64,000 bases of DNA from Pseudomonas extremorientalis (GTDB lineage: Bacteria > Pseudomonadota > Gammaproteobacteria > Pseudomonadales > Pseudomonadaceae): positions 558,001 through 622,000 of the forward strand of contig NZ_MDGK01000015.1 of the NCBI RefSeq assembly GCF_001870465.1, written 5' to 3'. Of the stretch, positions 44,812 through 53,482 are shown piece after piece; position 1 is the first letter of the stretch, and every line of letters begins with the position of its first letter. The position numbers were made by a program, and so were the translations under genes. The notes below the pieces were generated by a model, which saw nothing but the letters and a program-made list of their open reading frames with translations, did not search any database and was not told the DNA's origin.

Positions 44812-46032
44812 ATGAGGGTGCGAACCAAGCTGGCGGCGAGCCTGGTGTTGTTGGTACTGAGTCAGCCTGGATGGTGCGCGAAAAAAGTCGACCTGGATTA
44901 TCACGTCAAACTGCTGCCCCAGAGCGATCAGGCCGAGGTACGCCTGAGCCTGTCCCAGGGCTCGGCGGTGCGCAGCCTGAACTTCGACCTGGGTCGCGAC
45001 GGCGACTACAGCGACTTCAAGGCCGACGGCCAGTGGAGCGTCAAGGAACACCGTGGCCTGTGGCAACCCAGCGCCGACAAGGCCAGCCTGACCTACCGCG
45101 TGCGCCTCACCCACGCGCGCAAGCCGGGTATCTATGAAGCGCGGATGACACCAAGCTGGGCGCTGTTTCGCGGCGATGACCTGGTGCCGACGGCGCGGCT
45201 CGACCAGCAGGACGGCGTCGAGTTGGTCTCGCGCCTGGTGTTTGAACTGCCGCCCGGCTGGAAAAGCGTCGAAACCGCCTGGCCCCGAATCGGCAAGAAC
45301 AAGTTCCGCATCGACAATGTGTCGCGCCTGTTCGACCGGCCCACCGGCTGGATGCTTGCCGGCAACCTTGGCAGTCGTCGCGTACGCCTGGGCGAAACCG
45401 ACGTCACCGTGGCTTCGCCCAAGGGCCAGGCCATGCGCCGTATGGATGTGCTGACGTTGCTGACCTTCGTCTGGCCGCAGGTGGAAACGGCGTTCCCGCG
45501 TCACCCGGCCAAGCTGCTGGTGGTCGGCGCCAGCGACCCGATGCGTCGTGGTGCGTTTTCGGCGCATGATTCGATCTACCTCAACAGCCACACGCCGCTG
45601 GTCAGCGAAAACGGCGGCAGCCCGCTGATTCGTGAAGTGGTGCAGGCGGTAGGGCGTTTCAACGATCACGACACCAGTGATTGGATCAGCGAGGGCTTGG
45701 GCGAGTATTACGCCATCGAGCTGCTGCGCCGCGCCGGCGGCATCACCGATGAGCGTTACCAGGCGATACAGGCGCGCTTGGCGAAGGAAGGCAAGGACGT
45801 GACCAGCCTGCGTGGCGAGCACGTCAGCGGCGCGACAGTGTCACGGGCGGTGGTGCTGCTGCAGGAACTGGATCGCGAGATCCGCGTGAAGACTCATAAC
45901 AAGCGGTCGCTGGATGACCTGACGCAAGCGGTGATGCGGGCCAGCCGCATCACCACGGCGGAGTTTGTGCAGTTGGCTGAAAGCATCATCGGCGAGTCGT
46001 CGGTGGTGCTGGACAGTAAGCTGCTACGTTAG
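44812..46032 (+). CDS. Secreted M61/M1-like protein lacking the HExxH zinc motif
   Basis: 406 residues. Signal peptide 1-24. The N-terminal half is beta-rich like the PDZ-less M61 glycyl-aminopeptidase N-domain, with LTYRVRLTHARKPGIYEAR. The catalytic half keeps the downstream WISEGLGEYYAIELLRRAGG (Glu294), the part that holds the third zinc ligand and following helix of M1/M61 peptidases, but where HExxH should be it reads REVVQ (274-278). So it is probably a non-catalytic relative that binds peptides or cell-envelope parts. ATG 44812 follows AAGGGGAG. Confidence 0.75.
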   Translation: MRVRTKLAASLVLLVLSQPGWCAKKVDLDYHVKLLPQSDQAEVRLSLSQGSAVRSLNFDLGRDGDYSDFKADGQWSVKEHRGLWQPSADKASLTYRVRLTHARKPGIYEARMTPSWALFRGDDLVPTARLDQQDGVELVSRLVFELPPGWKSVETAWPRIGKNKFRIDNVSRLFDRPTGWMLAGNLGSRRVRLGETDVTVASPKGQAMRRMDVLTLLTFVWPQVETAFPRHPAKLLVVGASDPMRRGAFSAHDSIYLNSHTPLVSENGGSPLIREVVQAVGRFNDHDTSDWISEGLGEYYAIELLRRAGGITDERYQAIQARLAKEGKDVTSLRGEHVSGATVSRAVVLLQELDREIRVKTHNKRSLDDLTQAVMRASRITTAEFVQLAESIIGESSVVLDSKLLR

Positions 46033-46379
46033 ACGCTGGTTTTGGTGGCCTTCTCGGCCGCCACTTCGGCCTTGGTCTTCAAGTTCTTCAACTCTGCGCC
46101 GGCGCGCTCGATCTTCGTACGCACGGTGTTCATTTCCTGGCGGCCCTGCTCCAGCTTGTCTTTGAGCGAACTGTGCCCGGTGAAACCTCGGGCCAGCGCC
46201 ACGCCGCCAATCGCCACCTGGATCAGGCCGAAAATCCCGCCCCGGCGCAGGCCTTTGCCCACCATCATCACACCACCGGCCACCGAGCCGATGCGCTCCC
46301 AACCGTGCACGTTCTGCCTTGGCTGAGTCTCGAAGGGGGTGTGTTCGATGATAGGTCGCAAGGTTTTGCTGTCGCTCAT
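46029..46379 (-). CDS. DUF2892/YgaP-like small membrane protein with coiled-coil tail
   Basis: 116 residues. QNVHGWERIGSVAGGVMMVGKGLRRGGIFGLIQVAIGG gives two close hydrophobic segments (35-68) in the pattern of YgaP C-terminal/DUF2892 proteins; the tail 75-116 is a charged coiled coil (LKDKLEQGRQEMNTVRTKIE and on). Start ATG 46379 with GGAGACAG. Convergent, overlapping the previous gene by 4 bases. Function unknown. Confidence 0.75.
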   Translation of the reverse strand: MSDSKTLRPIIEHTPFETQPRQNVHGWERIGSVAGGVMMVGKGLRRGGIFGLIQVAIGGVALARGFTGHSSLKDKLEQGRQEMNTVRTKIERAGAELKNLKTKAEVAAEKATKTSV

Positions 46380-46447
46380 GATCTGTCTCCAACAAGGGCT
46401 ATTGATAATTAGCTGACTGCCCGCAGACGCCGGATGTTCCCGAAATA

Positions 46448-46915
46448 TCAGTACTTGGGGCCTGAACGGGTGTTGTTGCCCTTGGCCAGGCGGTCGTAAA
46501 GGACCACGTTGACCGTGGCGGCGAGGTTCATGCAACCGGTGGTCGGGATGTAGACCACGTCTTCGCACCAGTCGCGGATCTCTTTATCCAGCGAGCCGTC
46601 TTCGGGGCCGAAAATGTACAGCGCACGGTCGGGGTGGGTGTACTCAGGCAGCGGGCGGGCGCCTTCCACCAGCTCCACGGCGACAGGGATGCAACCCAGG
46701 GGCAGAATCTTTTTCAGGTCATCGATGCCGATCAGCGGAATGTCGTGATGGACCTTCTTGGTGTCGGTGATGAAGTCCCGGGCGCGCTCGTAGCGCACGC
46801 CGGTGTAGAACACCGAGGCCACGCCGTAGCAACCGGCGGCGCGCATGACCGAGCCGACGTTTTCGGGGGATTTGGGGTTGTACAGACCGATGCAGCTGTA
46901 GCGTTTATTGCCCAC
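46448..46915 (-). CDS. SpoU-family RNA methyltransferase (TrmL-like)
   Basis: 155 residues, a minimal SPOUT fold. Motif 1 IGLYNPKSPENVGSVMRAA, motif 2 LYIFGPEDGSLDKE and motif 3 VYIPTTGCMNLAATVNVVLYD are all present, the last forming the SAM knot. TrmL modifies the wobble base of some tRNA-Leu; length and motifs fit, but a different RNA target is possible because the motif-3 Ser of many members is Gly-Cys here. GTG start. Confidence 0.82.
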   Translation of the reverse strand: MGNKRYSCIGLYNPKSPENVGSVMRAAGCYGVASVFYTGVRYERARDFITDTKKVHHDIPLIGIDDLKKILPLGCIPVAVELVEGARPLPEYTHPDRALYIFGPEDGSLDKEIRDWCEDVVYIPTTGCMNLAATVNVVLYDRLAKGNNTRSGPKY

Positions 46916-46984
46916 GGGGAAGGGTGCCTTGGAGAAAAACGGCGATTATACGGCCTTGGGGGGATGTGTTGCTTGGACGATCGC

Positions 46985-47058
46985 CATCGGGGGCACGCCC
47001 CCTCCCACACTAGGCCTGCGTACGCCGGTCAGAATGTGAGAGGGGGCTTGCCCCCGAT
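46985..47058. repeat. Inverted REP pair (REPIN-like)
   Basis: CATCGGGGGCACGCCCCCTC at the left and GAGGGGGCTTGCCCCCGATG at the right are REP copies in opposite orientation, 74 bases in all, able to fold into one long hairpin with a short central loop region. Lies between the SpoU methyltransferase and yajD genes. Confidence 0.85.
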
Positions 47059-47085
47059 GAGGCCGGTGCTAACAACAATGGACTA

Positions 47086-47463
47086 TCAGTCGTCTTTCTT
47101 CATCAACCCCGCCAACGCCGCAAACGGGTTATGCGTGGCCTTGGCAATCGTCGGGCTGCTGGTGGAGCCTTCGCCGAAGTACTGCTGGTCGGTGTAGCGC
47201 GAGTGTTCGTTGTCGTGGCAGTACAGGCACAGCAATTCCCAGTTGGAACCGTCCTGGGGATTGTCATCATGATTGTGGTTGCGGTGGTGTACCGTCAGTT
47301 CGCTCAGGCGCTTGCCCGAGAACTCACGGGCGCAGCGGCCGCACACGTGGGGGTACATCTTCAACGCTTTGTCGCGGTAGCCCATTTCCCGATCGCGCTG
47401 GGCATCGGCAAGGATGCGGTCCAGCTTGGCGGTGTGGGAGGGCGGGTTGGTCGAGCTCATCAT
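47086..47463 (-). CDS. yajD: YajD-family HNH nuclease
   Basis: 125 residues. CGRC and CLYC form the zinc knuckles around the HNH core VHHRNHNHDDNPQDGSNWELL. Widespread, but its target is not known. Two consecutive ATG codons (47463, 47460) follow AGGAG; the first is used here. The tail after 95 is low in conservation. Confidence 0.88.
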   Translation of the reverse strand: MMSSTNPPSHTAKLDRILADAQRDREMGYRDKALKMYPHVCGRCAREFSGKRLSELTVHHRNHNHDDNPQDGSNWELLCLYCHDNEHSRYTDQQYFGEGSTSSPTIAKATHNPFAALAGLMKKDD

Positions 47464-47558
47464 GGCTCCTGGCTATTTGGTGGTTCACGGATAGGGTTGA
47501 TTCTAGCCGCTCGCGACGTAAATAACCGCTTCACTTTGCTCATAAGGATCTGAAACTC

Positions 47559-48479
47559 ATGCGTCTGCATTCATGGACTGTTGCACTGTTGTTGTGTGGG
47601 GCAGTTGCCCACGCCCAAGCGTTCTCCACGCCAAAACCCGGACAAGTGATCGAGGTGGCCCTCGAACAACTGCACCCGACCCAGGCCGTGGTGGGCTTCG
47701 ACCAGATTTACTACAGCCTGGGGCTGTTTGCGGACAAACCCGCCAAGGTCTTCGATGAATACTGCGAGACCAACGGCCAGGGCGAAGCCGACAAGGTGCC
47801 CAAGGGCGCGGACTTGCACCAGCCGTCGAGTTTTACCTGCCAGGACCCGGTCGGCACCCATCCCGACGACATGAAAACCGTGGTAGTCGGCCCCGGCGGC
47901 CAGTTGTACCTGACCGATGGTCACCATAGCTTCACCACCTTGTGGGAAGTCCCTGGTGGCGGCCCTCGCTTGAACATGTGGGTCAAGGTCACGGATGACT
48001 TCAGCAACAGCCCGGACATGAAGAGCTTCTGGCTGCGCATGCAAGCGGCGCGCAAGGTCTGGCTCAAGGACAACCAGGGCCAGACCCTGCCGCCCGAGCA
48101 GTTGCCGGCACATCTGGGTTTCAAGAACCTGCAGGACGACACGTTCCGCAGCCTGGTGTATTTCACCCGCAAGGCCGCCTATGGCAAACCTGAGGCTGGC
48201 GAGGTCGCACCGGAGTTCCTGGAGTTCTACTGGGGCAATTGGCTGCGCACTCAAATTGACTTGGGCAAGTACAACCTGAACAAGAAGGGCGGTTACAAGG
48301 ACGCCATCGAAGCCGTCGCCAAGCGCATGGTCAGCCTGGCGCCCGGCTCACAGGTCGGCGACAGCGGTTTTACCGCCCATCAACTGGGCGGCATGACCAG
48401 GCTCGATCGTAACGAACTGGAAAAGACCTTCGACAAAAAAGTGCCGTACGTGATCGATTACCGCAATTCCCTGCGCTAG
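47559..48479 (+). CDS. Secreted ParB-like nuclease-domain protein (ParBc_2 type)
   Basis: 306 residues with a signal peptide (1-21). After it come the ParB/Srx-like features VIEVALEQLHPTQAVVGFDQ and a GGQLYLTDGHHSFTTLW motif (Asp120-Gly-His-His123), the active-site signature of the putative ParB-like nuclease family. A periplasmic or exported location is odd for a nuclease fold and suggests another reaction or an extracellular target. Not part of an evident operon; ATG after AAGGATC. Confidence 0.78.
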   Translation: MRLHSWTVALLLCGAVAHAQAFSTPKPGQVIEVALEQLHPTQAVVGFDQIYYSLGLFADKPAKVFDEYCETNGQGEADKVPKGADLHQPSSFTCQDPVGTHPDDMKTVVVGPGGQLYLTDGHHSFTTLWEVPGGGPRLNMWVKVTDDFSNSPDMKSFWLRMQAARKVWLKDNQGQTLPPEQLPAHLGFKNLQDDTFRSLVYFTRKAAYGKPEAGEVAPEFLEFYWGNWLRTQIDLGKYNLNKKGGYKDAIEAVAKRMVSLAPGSQVGDSGFTAHQLGGMTRLDRNELEKTFDKKVPYVIDYRNSLR

Positions 48480-48483
48480 CCGA

Positions 48484-49164
48484 TCACACCTTCTGTGCAA
48501 TCCAGATGGTGTGCCGCGTGCCCTTGTTGCCATGGGCAAACACCTGGACTTCCTCGGCCTTGAAACCGGCCTTGCGCAGTTTGTCGCTGAACAGCTTGTC
48601 GGCGCTCGCCGACCACACGGCCAGCACGCCCTTGGGGCGCAGGGCCTTGGCGCAGGCGGCCAGGCCACCGGCGGAGTAAAGCCAGCTGTTGGCCTTTTGC
48701 GTAAGGCCTTCGGGGCCGTTGTCCACGTCCAGCATGATCGCGTCAAAACCCTGGGGCTCGGCCTGCAGCACCTTGGCGACATCCTCCAGGCGGATCACCG
48801 TGCGTGGGTCCAGCAGTGGCCGGCCGGATTTTTCTCCCAGCGGCCCACGGTTCCATTCCACGACTCCCGGCACCAGTTCTGCCACGACCACCTCGGCGGT
48901 CTTGCCCAGGTGTTTGAGCGCCGAAGCCAGGGTGAACCCCATGCCCAGGCCACCGATCAGCACCCGCGAATCCGGACGCCCGGCAACTTTGCGGCAGGGA
49001 ATTTCCGCCAGCGCATCTTCGGAACCGTGCATGCGCGTGTTCATCAATTGGCCGCCGTCACCGCCCTGGATCTTGATGACAAAATCTTCACCGTATTCGA
49101 ACAGGCACAAGGCACCGCCGTTGTCGGGGATCGGGGTGGTGTCGAGCAGAACGAAACGTTTCAT
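48484..49164 (-). CDS. Spermidine synthase-like SAM-fold protein
   Basis: 226 residues. ADRVLIGGLGMGFTLASAL-like motif I (read as SRVLIGGLGMGFT), VVAELVPGVVEWN with the acidic ribose contact, and DAIMLDVDNGPEGL correspond to the aminopropyltransferase/spermidine synthase fold. The usual polyamine-binding Asp-Tyr pairs are not clear, so it may be one of the many SpeE homologues with another job. Start ATG 49164; convergent with the ParB-like gene, 4 bases apart. Confidence 0.78.
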   Translation of the reverse strand: MKRFVLLDTTPIPDNGGALCLFEYGEDFVIKIQGGDGGQLMNTRMHGSEDALAEIPCRKVAGRPDSRVLIGGLGMGFTLASALKHLGKTAEVVVAELVPGVVEWNRGPLGEKSGRPLLDPRTVIRLEDVAKVLQAEPQGFDAIMLDVDNGPEGLTQKANSWLYSAGGLAACAKALRPKGVLAVWSASADKLFSDKLRKAGFKAEEVQVFAHGNKGTRHTIWIAQKV

Positions 49165-49242
49165 GGAAATCTCATTGGGAAGGGCATTCTTGCGCGGTTG
49201 GGAGTAGCCTTGTGACATTCCGGTCAGGCCATGGAGCCATCG

Positions 49243-49521
49243 ATGAAGTGCAGCATTCTAACGGTCATTGTGTTGAGCGCGCTCGCCTGTGGTGCGACGC
49301 AGGCTCAGGAGTTGCAAACCGTACCGGTCGCGCCCGCCCCGACGCCAGGCGCGCCGGGTACCCCGACGCCGACGTTGTACCCGCAAGTCACCCCGCCTGC
49401 CGTGCCCAAGACCAACGGTTCGCCACCACTGGTGCCTATCGTGCTGCCCACGCCGCCGAAGGACCAGACGGTGCCCGGCCTGTTGCAGAACGACAGCAAG
49501 CCGAAGTCGCCGGGCGGTTAG
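49243..49521 (+). CDS. Small secreted proline-rich protein
   Basis: 92 residues. Signal peptide 1-23 (cut after TQA), then a low-complexity Pro/Thr-rich chain with APTPGAPGTPTPT and repeated PP steps. TGGAGCC before ATG 49243 favours this start over ATG 49231. Probably an extended periplasmic or envelope protein. No family recognised. Its 3' end overlaps the convergent cNMP-binding gene by 4 bases. Confidence 0.65.
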   Translation: MKCSILTVIVLSALACGATQAQELQTVPVAPAPTPGAPGTPTPTLYPQVTPPAVPKTNGSPPLVPIVLPTPPKDQTVPGLLQNDSKPKSPGG

Positions 49522-49991
49522 AACTGCTGGGACAGTAACTGCCCGTCGGCCATGCGCAGGCGCTTGGACAAGGCGATGGCTATCGCGCGGATGATCTTGG
49601 CGGCGATCCTGGGCGCTTCGTTGAGCATCTTTTCCAGGGAATCCCGGCCCAGGTTCAGCAGTACGCAGTCACTGGCCGCCACGCAACTGGCGGAACGCCG
49701 CTCGCCGTCAAGTACCGCCATTTCACCAAAGGCCCGGCCGCTGCGCAGGGTAGCGATGGTCAGGCGCTGGCCGTCATGATTGGTTTTCTGCACCGCCACC
49801 TGGCCACTGTGGATGATGCACATGAAGGTGCCGGCGTCCCCTTCGAGGAAGATCGCTTCGTCACGGGCAATGCTGCTGATGTTGAAGTAGCCGGCAGCGA
49901 CGTAAAAGTCTTCCGGCAACAGCGGGTCGAACAGGCCGCAATCCATGAGCATATCGCGGATTTCGGTATTCATTAATGTCGGTAGTGCCAT
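49518..49991 (-). CDS. Cyclic nucleotide-binding-domain protein without DNA-binding domain
   Basis: 157 residues, a single Crp-like cNMP domain. The phosphate-binding cassette is FGEMAVLDGERRSASCVAAS (residues 85-108 region), with the consensus Glu and Arg. The C-terminal helix is short and no HTH follows, so it must act through protein contacts or as a nucleotide buffer. Start ATG 49991 is the first in frame; ATG 49973 is possible. Confidence 0.82.
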   Translation of the reverse strand: MALPTLMNTEIRDMLMDCGLFDPLLPEDFYVAAGYFNISSIARDEAIFLEGDAGTFMCIIHSGQVAVQKTNHDGQRLTIATLRSGRAFGEMAVLDGERRSASCVAASDCVLLNLGRDSLEKMLNEAPRIAAKIIRAIAIALSKRLRMADGQLLSQQF

Positions 49992-50019
49992 GGCTGCAAT
50001 CTTGATCCATCAATCAGTA

Positions 50020-50047
50020 GGCGGTCCTGTGGTCAGACAGGACCGCC
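50020..50047 (-). terminator. Terminator of the oligopeptidase B gene
   Basis: GGCGGTCCTGT (50020-50030) and ACAGGACCGCC (50037-50047) pair over 11 exact bases with a 6-base loop, 12 bases beyond the stop on the minus strand. The U-run is weak. Confidence 0.6.
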
Positions 50048-50059
50048 CGGCTAAGTTCC

Positions 50060-52102
50060 TTAAACCAGCCCCAGCGCCTTGAACACAAATCCATATTCGA
50101 GCGCTACGTCACGTAATCCCTGGTAACGACCGCTCATGCCACCGTGGCCGGCGCCCAGTTCGGTCTTGAGCAGCAGCAGGTTGTCGTCGGTCTTGGTGTC
50201 GCGCAACTTGGCGACCCATTTGGCGGCCTCCCAGTATTGCACGCGGCTGTCGTTGTAGCCGGCGATCACCAGCAGGTGCGGGTAGGCCTGGGCGCTGACG
50301 TTTTCGTAAGGCGCGTAGGCCTTGATGCGCTCATATACTTCGGGCTCTTGCGGATTGCCCCACTCGTCGTACTCGGTGATGGTCAGCGGCAGCTCGGGGT
50401 CGAGCATGGTGTTGAGCACGTCGACGAACGGCACTTCGGCAATCGCCGCCTGGAACAGCGCCGGGCGCTGGTTGAGCACGGCGCCGATCAACAGGCCGCC
50501 GGCGCTGCCGCCGCTGATCACCAGTTGCCTGGACGTTGTCAGGCCCTCGGCGATCAAGTGTTCGGCACAGGCGATAAAGTCGCTGAAGGTGTTTTGCTTG
50601 TGTTCCTGCTTGCCGTTGCGATACCAGGCCTCGCCCAGCTCGCCACCACCGCGCACGTGGGCGATGGCAAACGCTACGCCCCGGTCCAGCAGGCTCAGGC
50701 GGGCGTGGGAGAACCAAGGGTCGAGGCTCGAACCGTAGGCGCCGTAGCCGTACAGGTACAGCGGTGTGGGCTTGCCGAGCTGGTCGCGCTTGACCACCAG
50801 GCTGATCGGCACCCGGGTGCCGTCCGCGGAGGTGGCCCACAGGCGCTGGCTCACGTAGTCGTCGGCGTTGAACACGCCCAGTACCGGGGTTTCCTTGAGC
50901 ACCTGTTGTGCACCGTTGGCCAGTTCCAACTGGCGGACCTGGGCCGGGCGGTTCAGGGCTTCGTAGCGCAGGCGGATTTTGTCGCTGACAAACTCCAGGC
51001 TGTTCTGTACGTAGAGGCTATAGGCTGCGTCGGGCAATTCCACGCGATACACCGGCAAACCTTCCGGGTGCACCTCGATCACCGGCAGGCCGCCGATGCG
51101 CAGGCTCAGGGTCATGGCGCTGGTGTTGAGACTGACGCCGTCGAGCATCACGTCATCACGATGAGGGATCAGGTTCTGCCATTCGCCTTCGGTCGGCACG
51201 TCGCCAATGTCGGTGGCCACGAACAGCGCGTAGTTGATGCCATCCCGGTTGCTGCGGATAAACCAGGTCCACGCGCCATTCAGCTGACCGTGATCGACAT
51301 CGTACTCATGGTCCTCGACCCGTGGTGCCAGGCAGGTGAACGCCAGGTGCGGTTGGTCGGCGTCCAGCGCCCAGACTTCGCTGGTGGTCTTGCTGCCCAG
51401 CGACAGCAGCAACTGGCGTTCGGAGCTGGAACGGTAGCAATGCAGGAAGAAACGCCCGTCGGGCTCGTGGAACACTTCCTGCGCCGCCGTGCCATCCAGG
51501 CGATAGCGATAGAGTTTGTGCGGGCGGTGCGTGTCGTCCAGTTCGCCGAAGAACAGCGTCAGGCTGTCATTGGCCCAGGTCATGCTGCCGTCGCAGTCTT
51601 CAAACTCCAGCTCGCTGACCTTGCCGGTGGCCAGTTCCTTCACGTACAGGGTGTAGATCTCTTCGCCACTGGTATCGAGGCTGTAGGCCAGGCGCTGGTG
51701 GTCGGGGCTGATGCTGAACGCGCCGAGGGAGAAGAAACCGCCATTGGCCAGTACGTTCGGGTCCAGCAACAGCTCTTCGCTGCTGTCATCCACCTGGTTG
51801 CTGTCATCCGCCGGGCGGCGGCAGCGGTAGTGGCGGGCGTACTCGTCACCGGCGGTGGTGCGGGTGTAATACAAGTACGGCCCCCACGGCGAGGGCAGGG
51901 ACAGGTCGGTTTCGAGGATGCGGCCCTTGATCTCTTCGAACAGGCTGTCGCGCAGCGCCTTCTGGTCGGCGAGTTGCGCTTCCTGCCAGGCATTCTCGGC
52001 CTTGAGGTAATCGAGCACCTCGGCGCTGTCACGCTCTTGCAGCCAGGCGTACGGATCGGGGCCTTGGGCCTTGCGGGCAATCGGAGCAGTCGATACAGGC
52101 AT
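50060..52102 (-). CDS. ptrB: Oligopeptidase B (S9 prolyl oligopeptidase family)
   Basis: 680 residues: N-terminal seven-bladed propeller (about 70-400) and C-terminal alpha/beta hydrolase. Catalytic Ser533 in SGGSAGG, His653 in GAGHGG, and the Asp expected in GYNDSRVQY. The ELPLTITEYDEWGNP stretch also fits PtrB, which cuts after Arg/Lys in short peptides in the cytoplasm. ATG 52102 (MPVSTAPIARKAQGPDPYAW) is chosen; 18 earlier codons lie in the divergent promoter region. Monocistronic. Confidence 0.92.
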   Translation of the reverse strand: MPVSTAPIARKAQGPDPYAWLQERDSAEVLDYLKAENAWQEAQLADQKALRDSLFEEIKGRILETDLSLPSPWGPYLYYTRTTAGDEYARHYRCRRPADDSNQVDDSSEELLLDPNVLANGGFFSLGAFSISPDHQRLAYSLDTSGEEIYTLYVKELATGKVSELEFEDCDGSMTWANDSLTLFFGELDDTHRPHKLYRYRLDGTAAQEVFHEPDGRFFLHCYRSSSERQLLLSLGSKTTSEVWALDADQPHLAFTCLAPRVEDHEYDVDHGQLNGAWTWFIRSNRDGINYALFVATDIGDVPTEGEWQNLIPHRDDVMLDGVSLNTSAMTLSLRIGGLPVIEVHPEGLPVYRVELPDAAYSLYVQNSLEFVSDKIRLRYEALNRPAQVRQLELANGAQQVLKETPVLGVFNADDYVSQRLWATSADGTRVPISLVVKRDQLGKPTPLYLYGYGAYGSSLDPWFSHARLSLLDRGVAFAIAHVRGGGELGEAWYRNGKQEHKQNTFSDFIACAEHLIAEGLTTSRQLVISGGSAGGLLIGAVLNQRPALFQAAIAEVPFVDVLNTMLDPELPLTITEYDEWGNPQEPEVYERIKAYAPYENVSAQAYPHLLVIAGYNDSRVQYWEAAKWVAKLRDTKTDDNLLLLKTELGAGHGGMSGRYQGLRDVALEYGFVFKALGLV

Positions 52103-52193
52103 AGGATTGATCTCTATCTGGCAGACGGTGGCAGGCATTGCAGCCGCGACACGCAAAAGCCGTTATCATAGCCGCCTGTTTGCCAACCTTGCC

Positions 52194-52664
52194 ATGGACA
52201 CCATGACCGAGAACGACTATCTGACCGCTTGGGGCCTTTACGCCTTCGCCGCTTTGGGCTGCCTGTTGGTGTGGTGGCGCATGACCCGCTGGATCTGGCG
52301 CTGGTTGCGCGAGCCGCTGCAATTGCTGATGGCGGTGCTGCTGTTGAGCCCGACCATCGTCGACCCGGTCAAGACCCAGTTCGCGCCGGCGGTGGCCATC
52401 ACCGCCCTCGATCTGGTGCTCAAGGTCGGCAATAACGCCTGGCGGGCCATCTCCGATCTGTTCATGTACACCATGATCGCCTTTGGCGTGTACCTGGTGT
52501 TCGTGTTGATCCGCTGGCCCATCGAGCGTGCCGCCAAGGCCCGTCGCGAGCGCAAGGCCGCCGCCGATGCGGCCCTGGCCGCCGAGCCGGATCAAGATGA
52601 AGACGACGTGCCCTTCCGCCGTCCTGCACCCGTGAGCGGTATGCGCGTCGAACCGCGCCTTTAA
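52194..52664 (+). CDS. Membrane protein of unknown function
   Basis: 156 residues. Hydrophobic segments near 11-30, 41-60, 66-82 and 95-112, and a charged, acidic C-terminal tail (AEPDQDEDDVPFRR). The WWRMTRWIWRW stretch after the first helix is Trp/Arg-rich. Start ATG 52194 or 52203; neither has a good ribosome site. A TATCAT -10-like box (52164-52169) is upstream. Followed 30 bases later by the amidotransferase gene. I do not recognise the family. Confidence 0.68.
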   Translation: MDTMTENDYLTAWGLYAFAALGCLLVWWRMTRWIWRWLREPLQLLMAVLLLSPTIVDPVKTQFAPAVAITALDLVLKVGNNAWRAISDLFMYTMIAFGVYLVFVLIRWPIERAAKARRERKAAADAALAAEPDQDEDDVPFRRPAPVSGMRVEPRL

Positions 52665-52694
52665 CGTCGTCCGCCCTGCAGCGAGAGCCCTGGC

Positions 52695-53471
52695 ATGTGT
52701 GAATTATTGGGCATGAGTGCCAACGTCCCCACCGACATCGTGTTCAGCTTTACCGGGCTGATGCAGCGCGGTGGGCGCACCGGCCCCCACCGTGACGGTT
52801 GGGGCATCGCGTTCTACGAAGGCCGTGGCCTGCGTCTGTTCCAGGACCCGGCCGCCAGCAGTGAGTCGGAAGTCGCGCTGCTGGTGCAGCGTTATCCCAT
52901 CAAAAGCGAAGTGGTCATCGGCCATATCCGCCAGGCCAATGTCGGCAAGGTCAGCCTGGCCAATACCCACCCGTTCGTGCGCGAACTGTGGGGCCGCAAC
53001 TGGTGCTTCGCCCATAACGGCCAGTTGGCGGACTTCAATCCCCGCGCCACGTTCTACCGCCCGGTGGGCGACACCGACAGTGAAGCGGCCTTCTGCGACC
53101 TGCTCAACCGCGTGCGTGAAGCCTTCCCCGAGCCGGTGGACATCGAAAAAGTGCTGCCGGACCTGATCGCCGCCTGTGCCGAATACCGCAGCAAGGGCGT
53201 GTTCAACTGCCTGCTCAGCGATGGTGACTGGCTGTTCTGCTACTGTTCGACCAAATTGGCACAGATCACAAGGCGTGCGCCGTTCGGCCCGGCGCGCCTG
53301 AAAGATGTCGACGTGATCGTCGACTTTCAGGCCGAAACCACACCTAACGATGTGGTGACGGTGATTGCCACCGAACCTTTGACCGACAACGAAAACTGGA
53401 CCCGCTACGAACCGGGCCAATGGAGCCTGTGGCGACGCGGTGAATGCGTCAGCCAGGGCATTACCGAGTAA
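52695..53471 (+). CDS. Class II glutamine amidotransferase (YafJ-like)
   Basis: 258 residues. Cys2 (MCELLGMS) is the Ntn nucleophile after Met removal. [31 protein letters not shown] and FAHNGQL form the glutaminase pocket. The synthetase part is absent, so ammonia would be passed to a partner or glutamine is simply hydrolysed. Start supported by CGAGAG. Same direction as its neighbours; probably one transcript with the DUF2937 gene 11 bases downstream. Confidence 0.88.
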   Translation: MCELLGMSANVPTDIVFSFTGLMQRGGRTGPHRDGWGIAFYEGRGLRLFQDPAASSESEVALLVQRYPIKSEVVIGHIRQANVGKVSLANTHPFVRELWGRNWCFAHNGQLADFNPRATFYRPVGDTDSEAAFCDLLNRVREAFPEPVDIEKVLPDLIAACAEYRSKGVFNCLLSDGDWLFCYCSTKLAQITRRAPFGPARLKDVDVIVDFQAETTPNDVVTVIATEPLTDNENWTRYEPGQWSLWRRGECVSQGITE

Positions 53472-53482
53472 GGATATCGCCC

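Noticed and set aside
46985..47058. CRISPR array or transposon ends in the repeated palindromes
   Set aside because: Repeats are scattered singly or in inverted pairs between genes, with no spacers of equal length, no target duplications and no transposase.
50144..52171. Plus-strand open frame of 675 codons
   Set aside because: Mirror of oligopeptidase B, whose catalytic motifs are all present on the minus strand.
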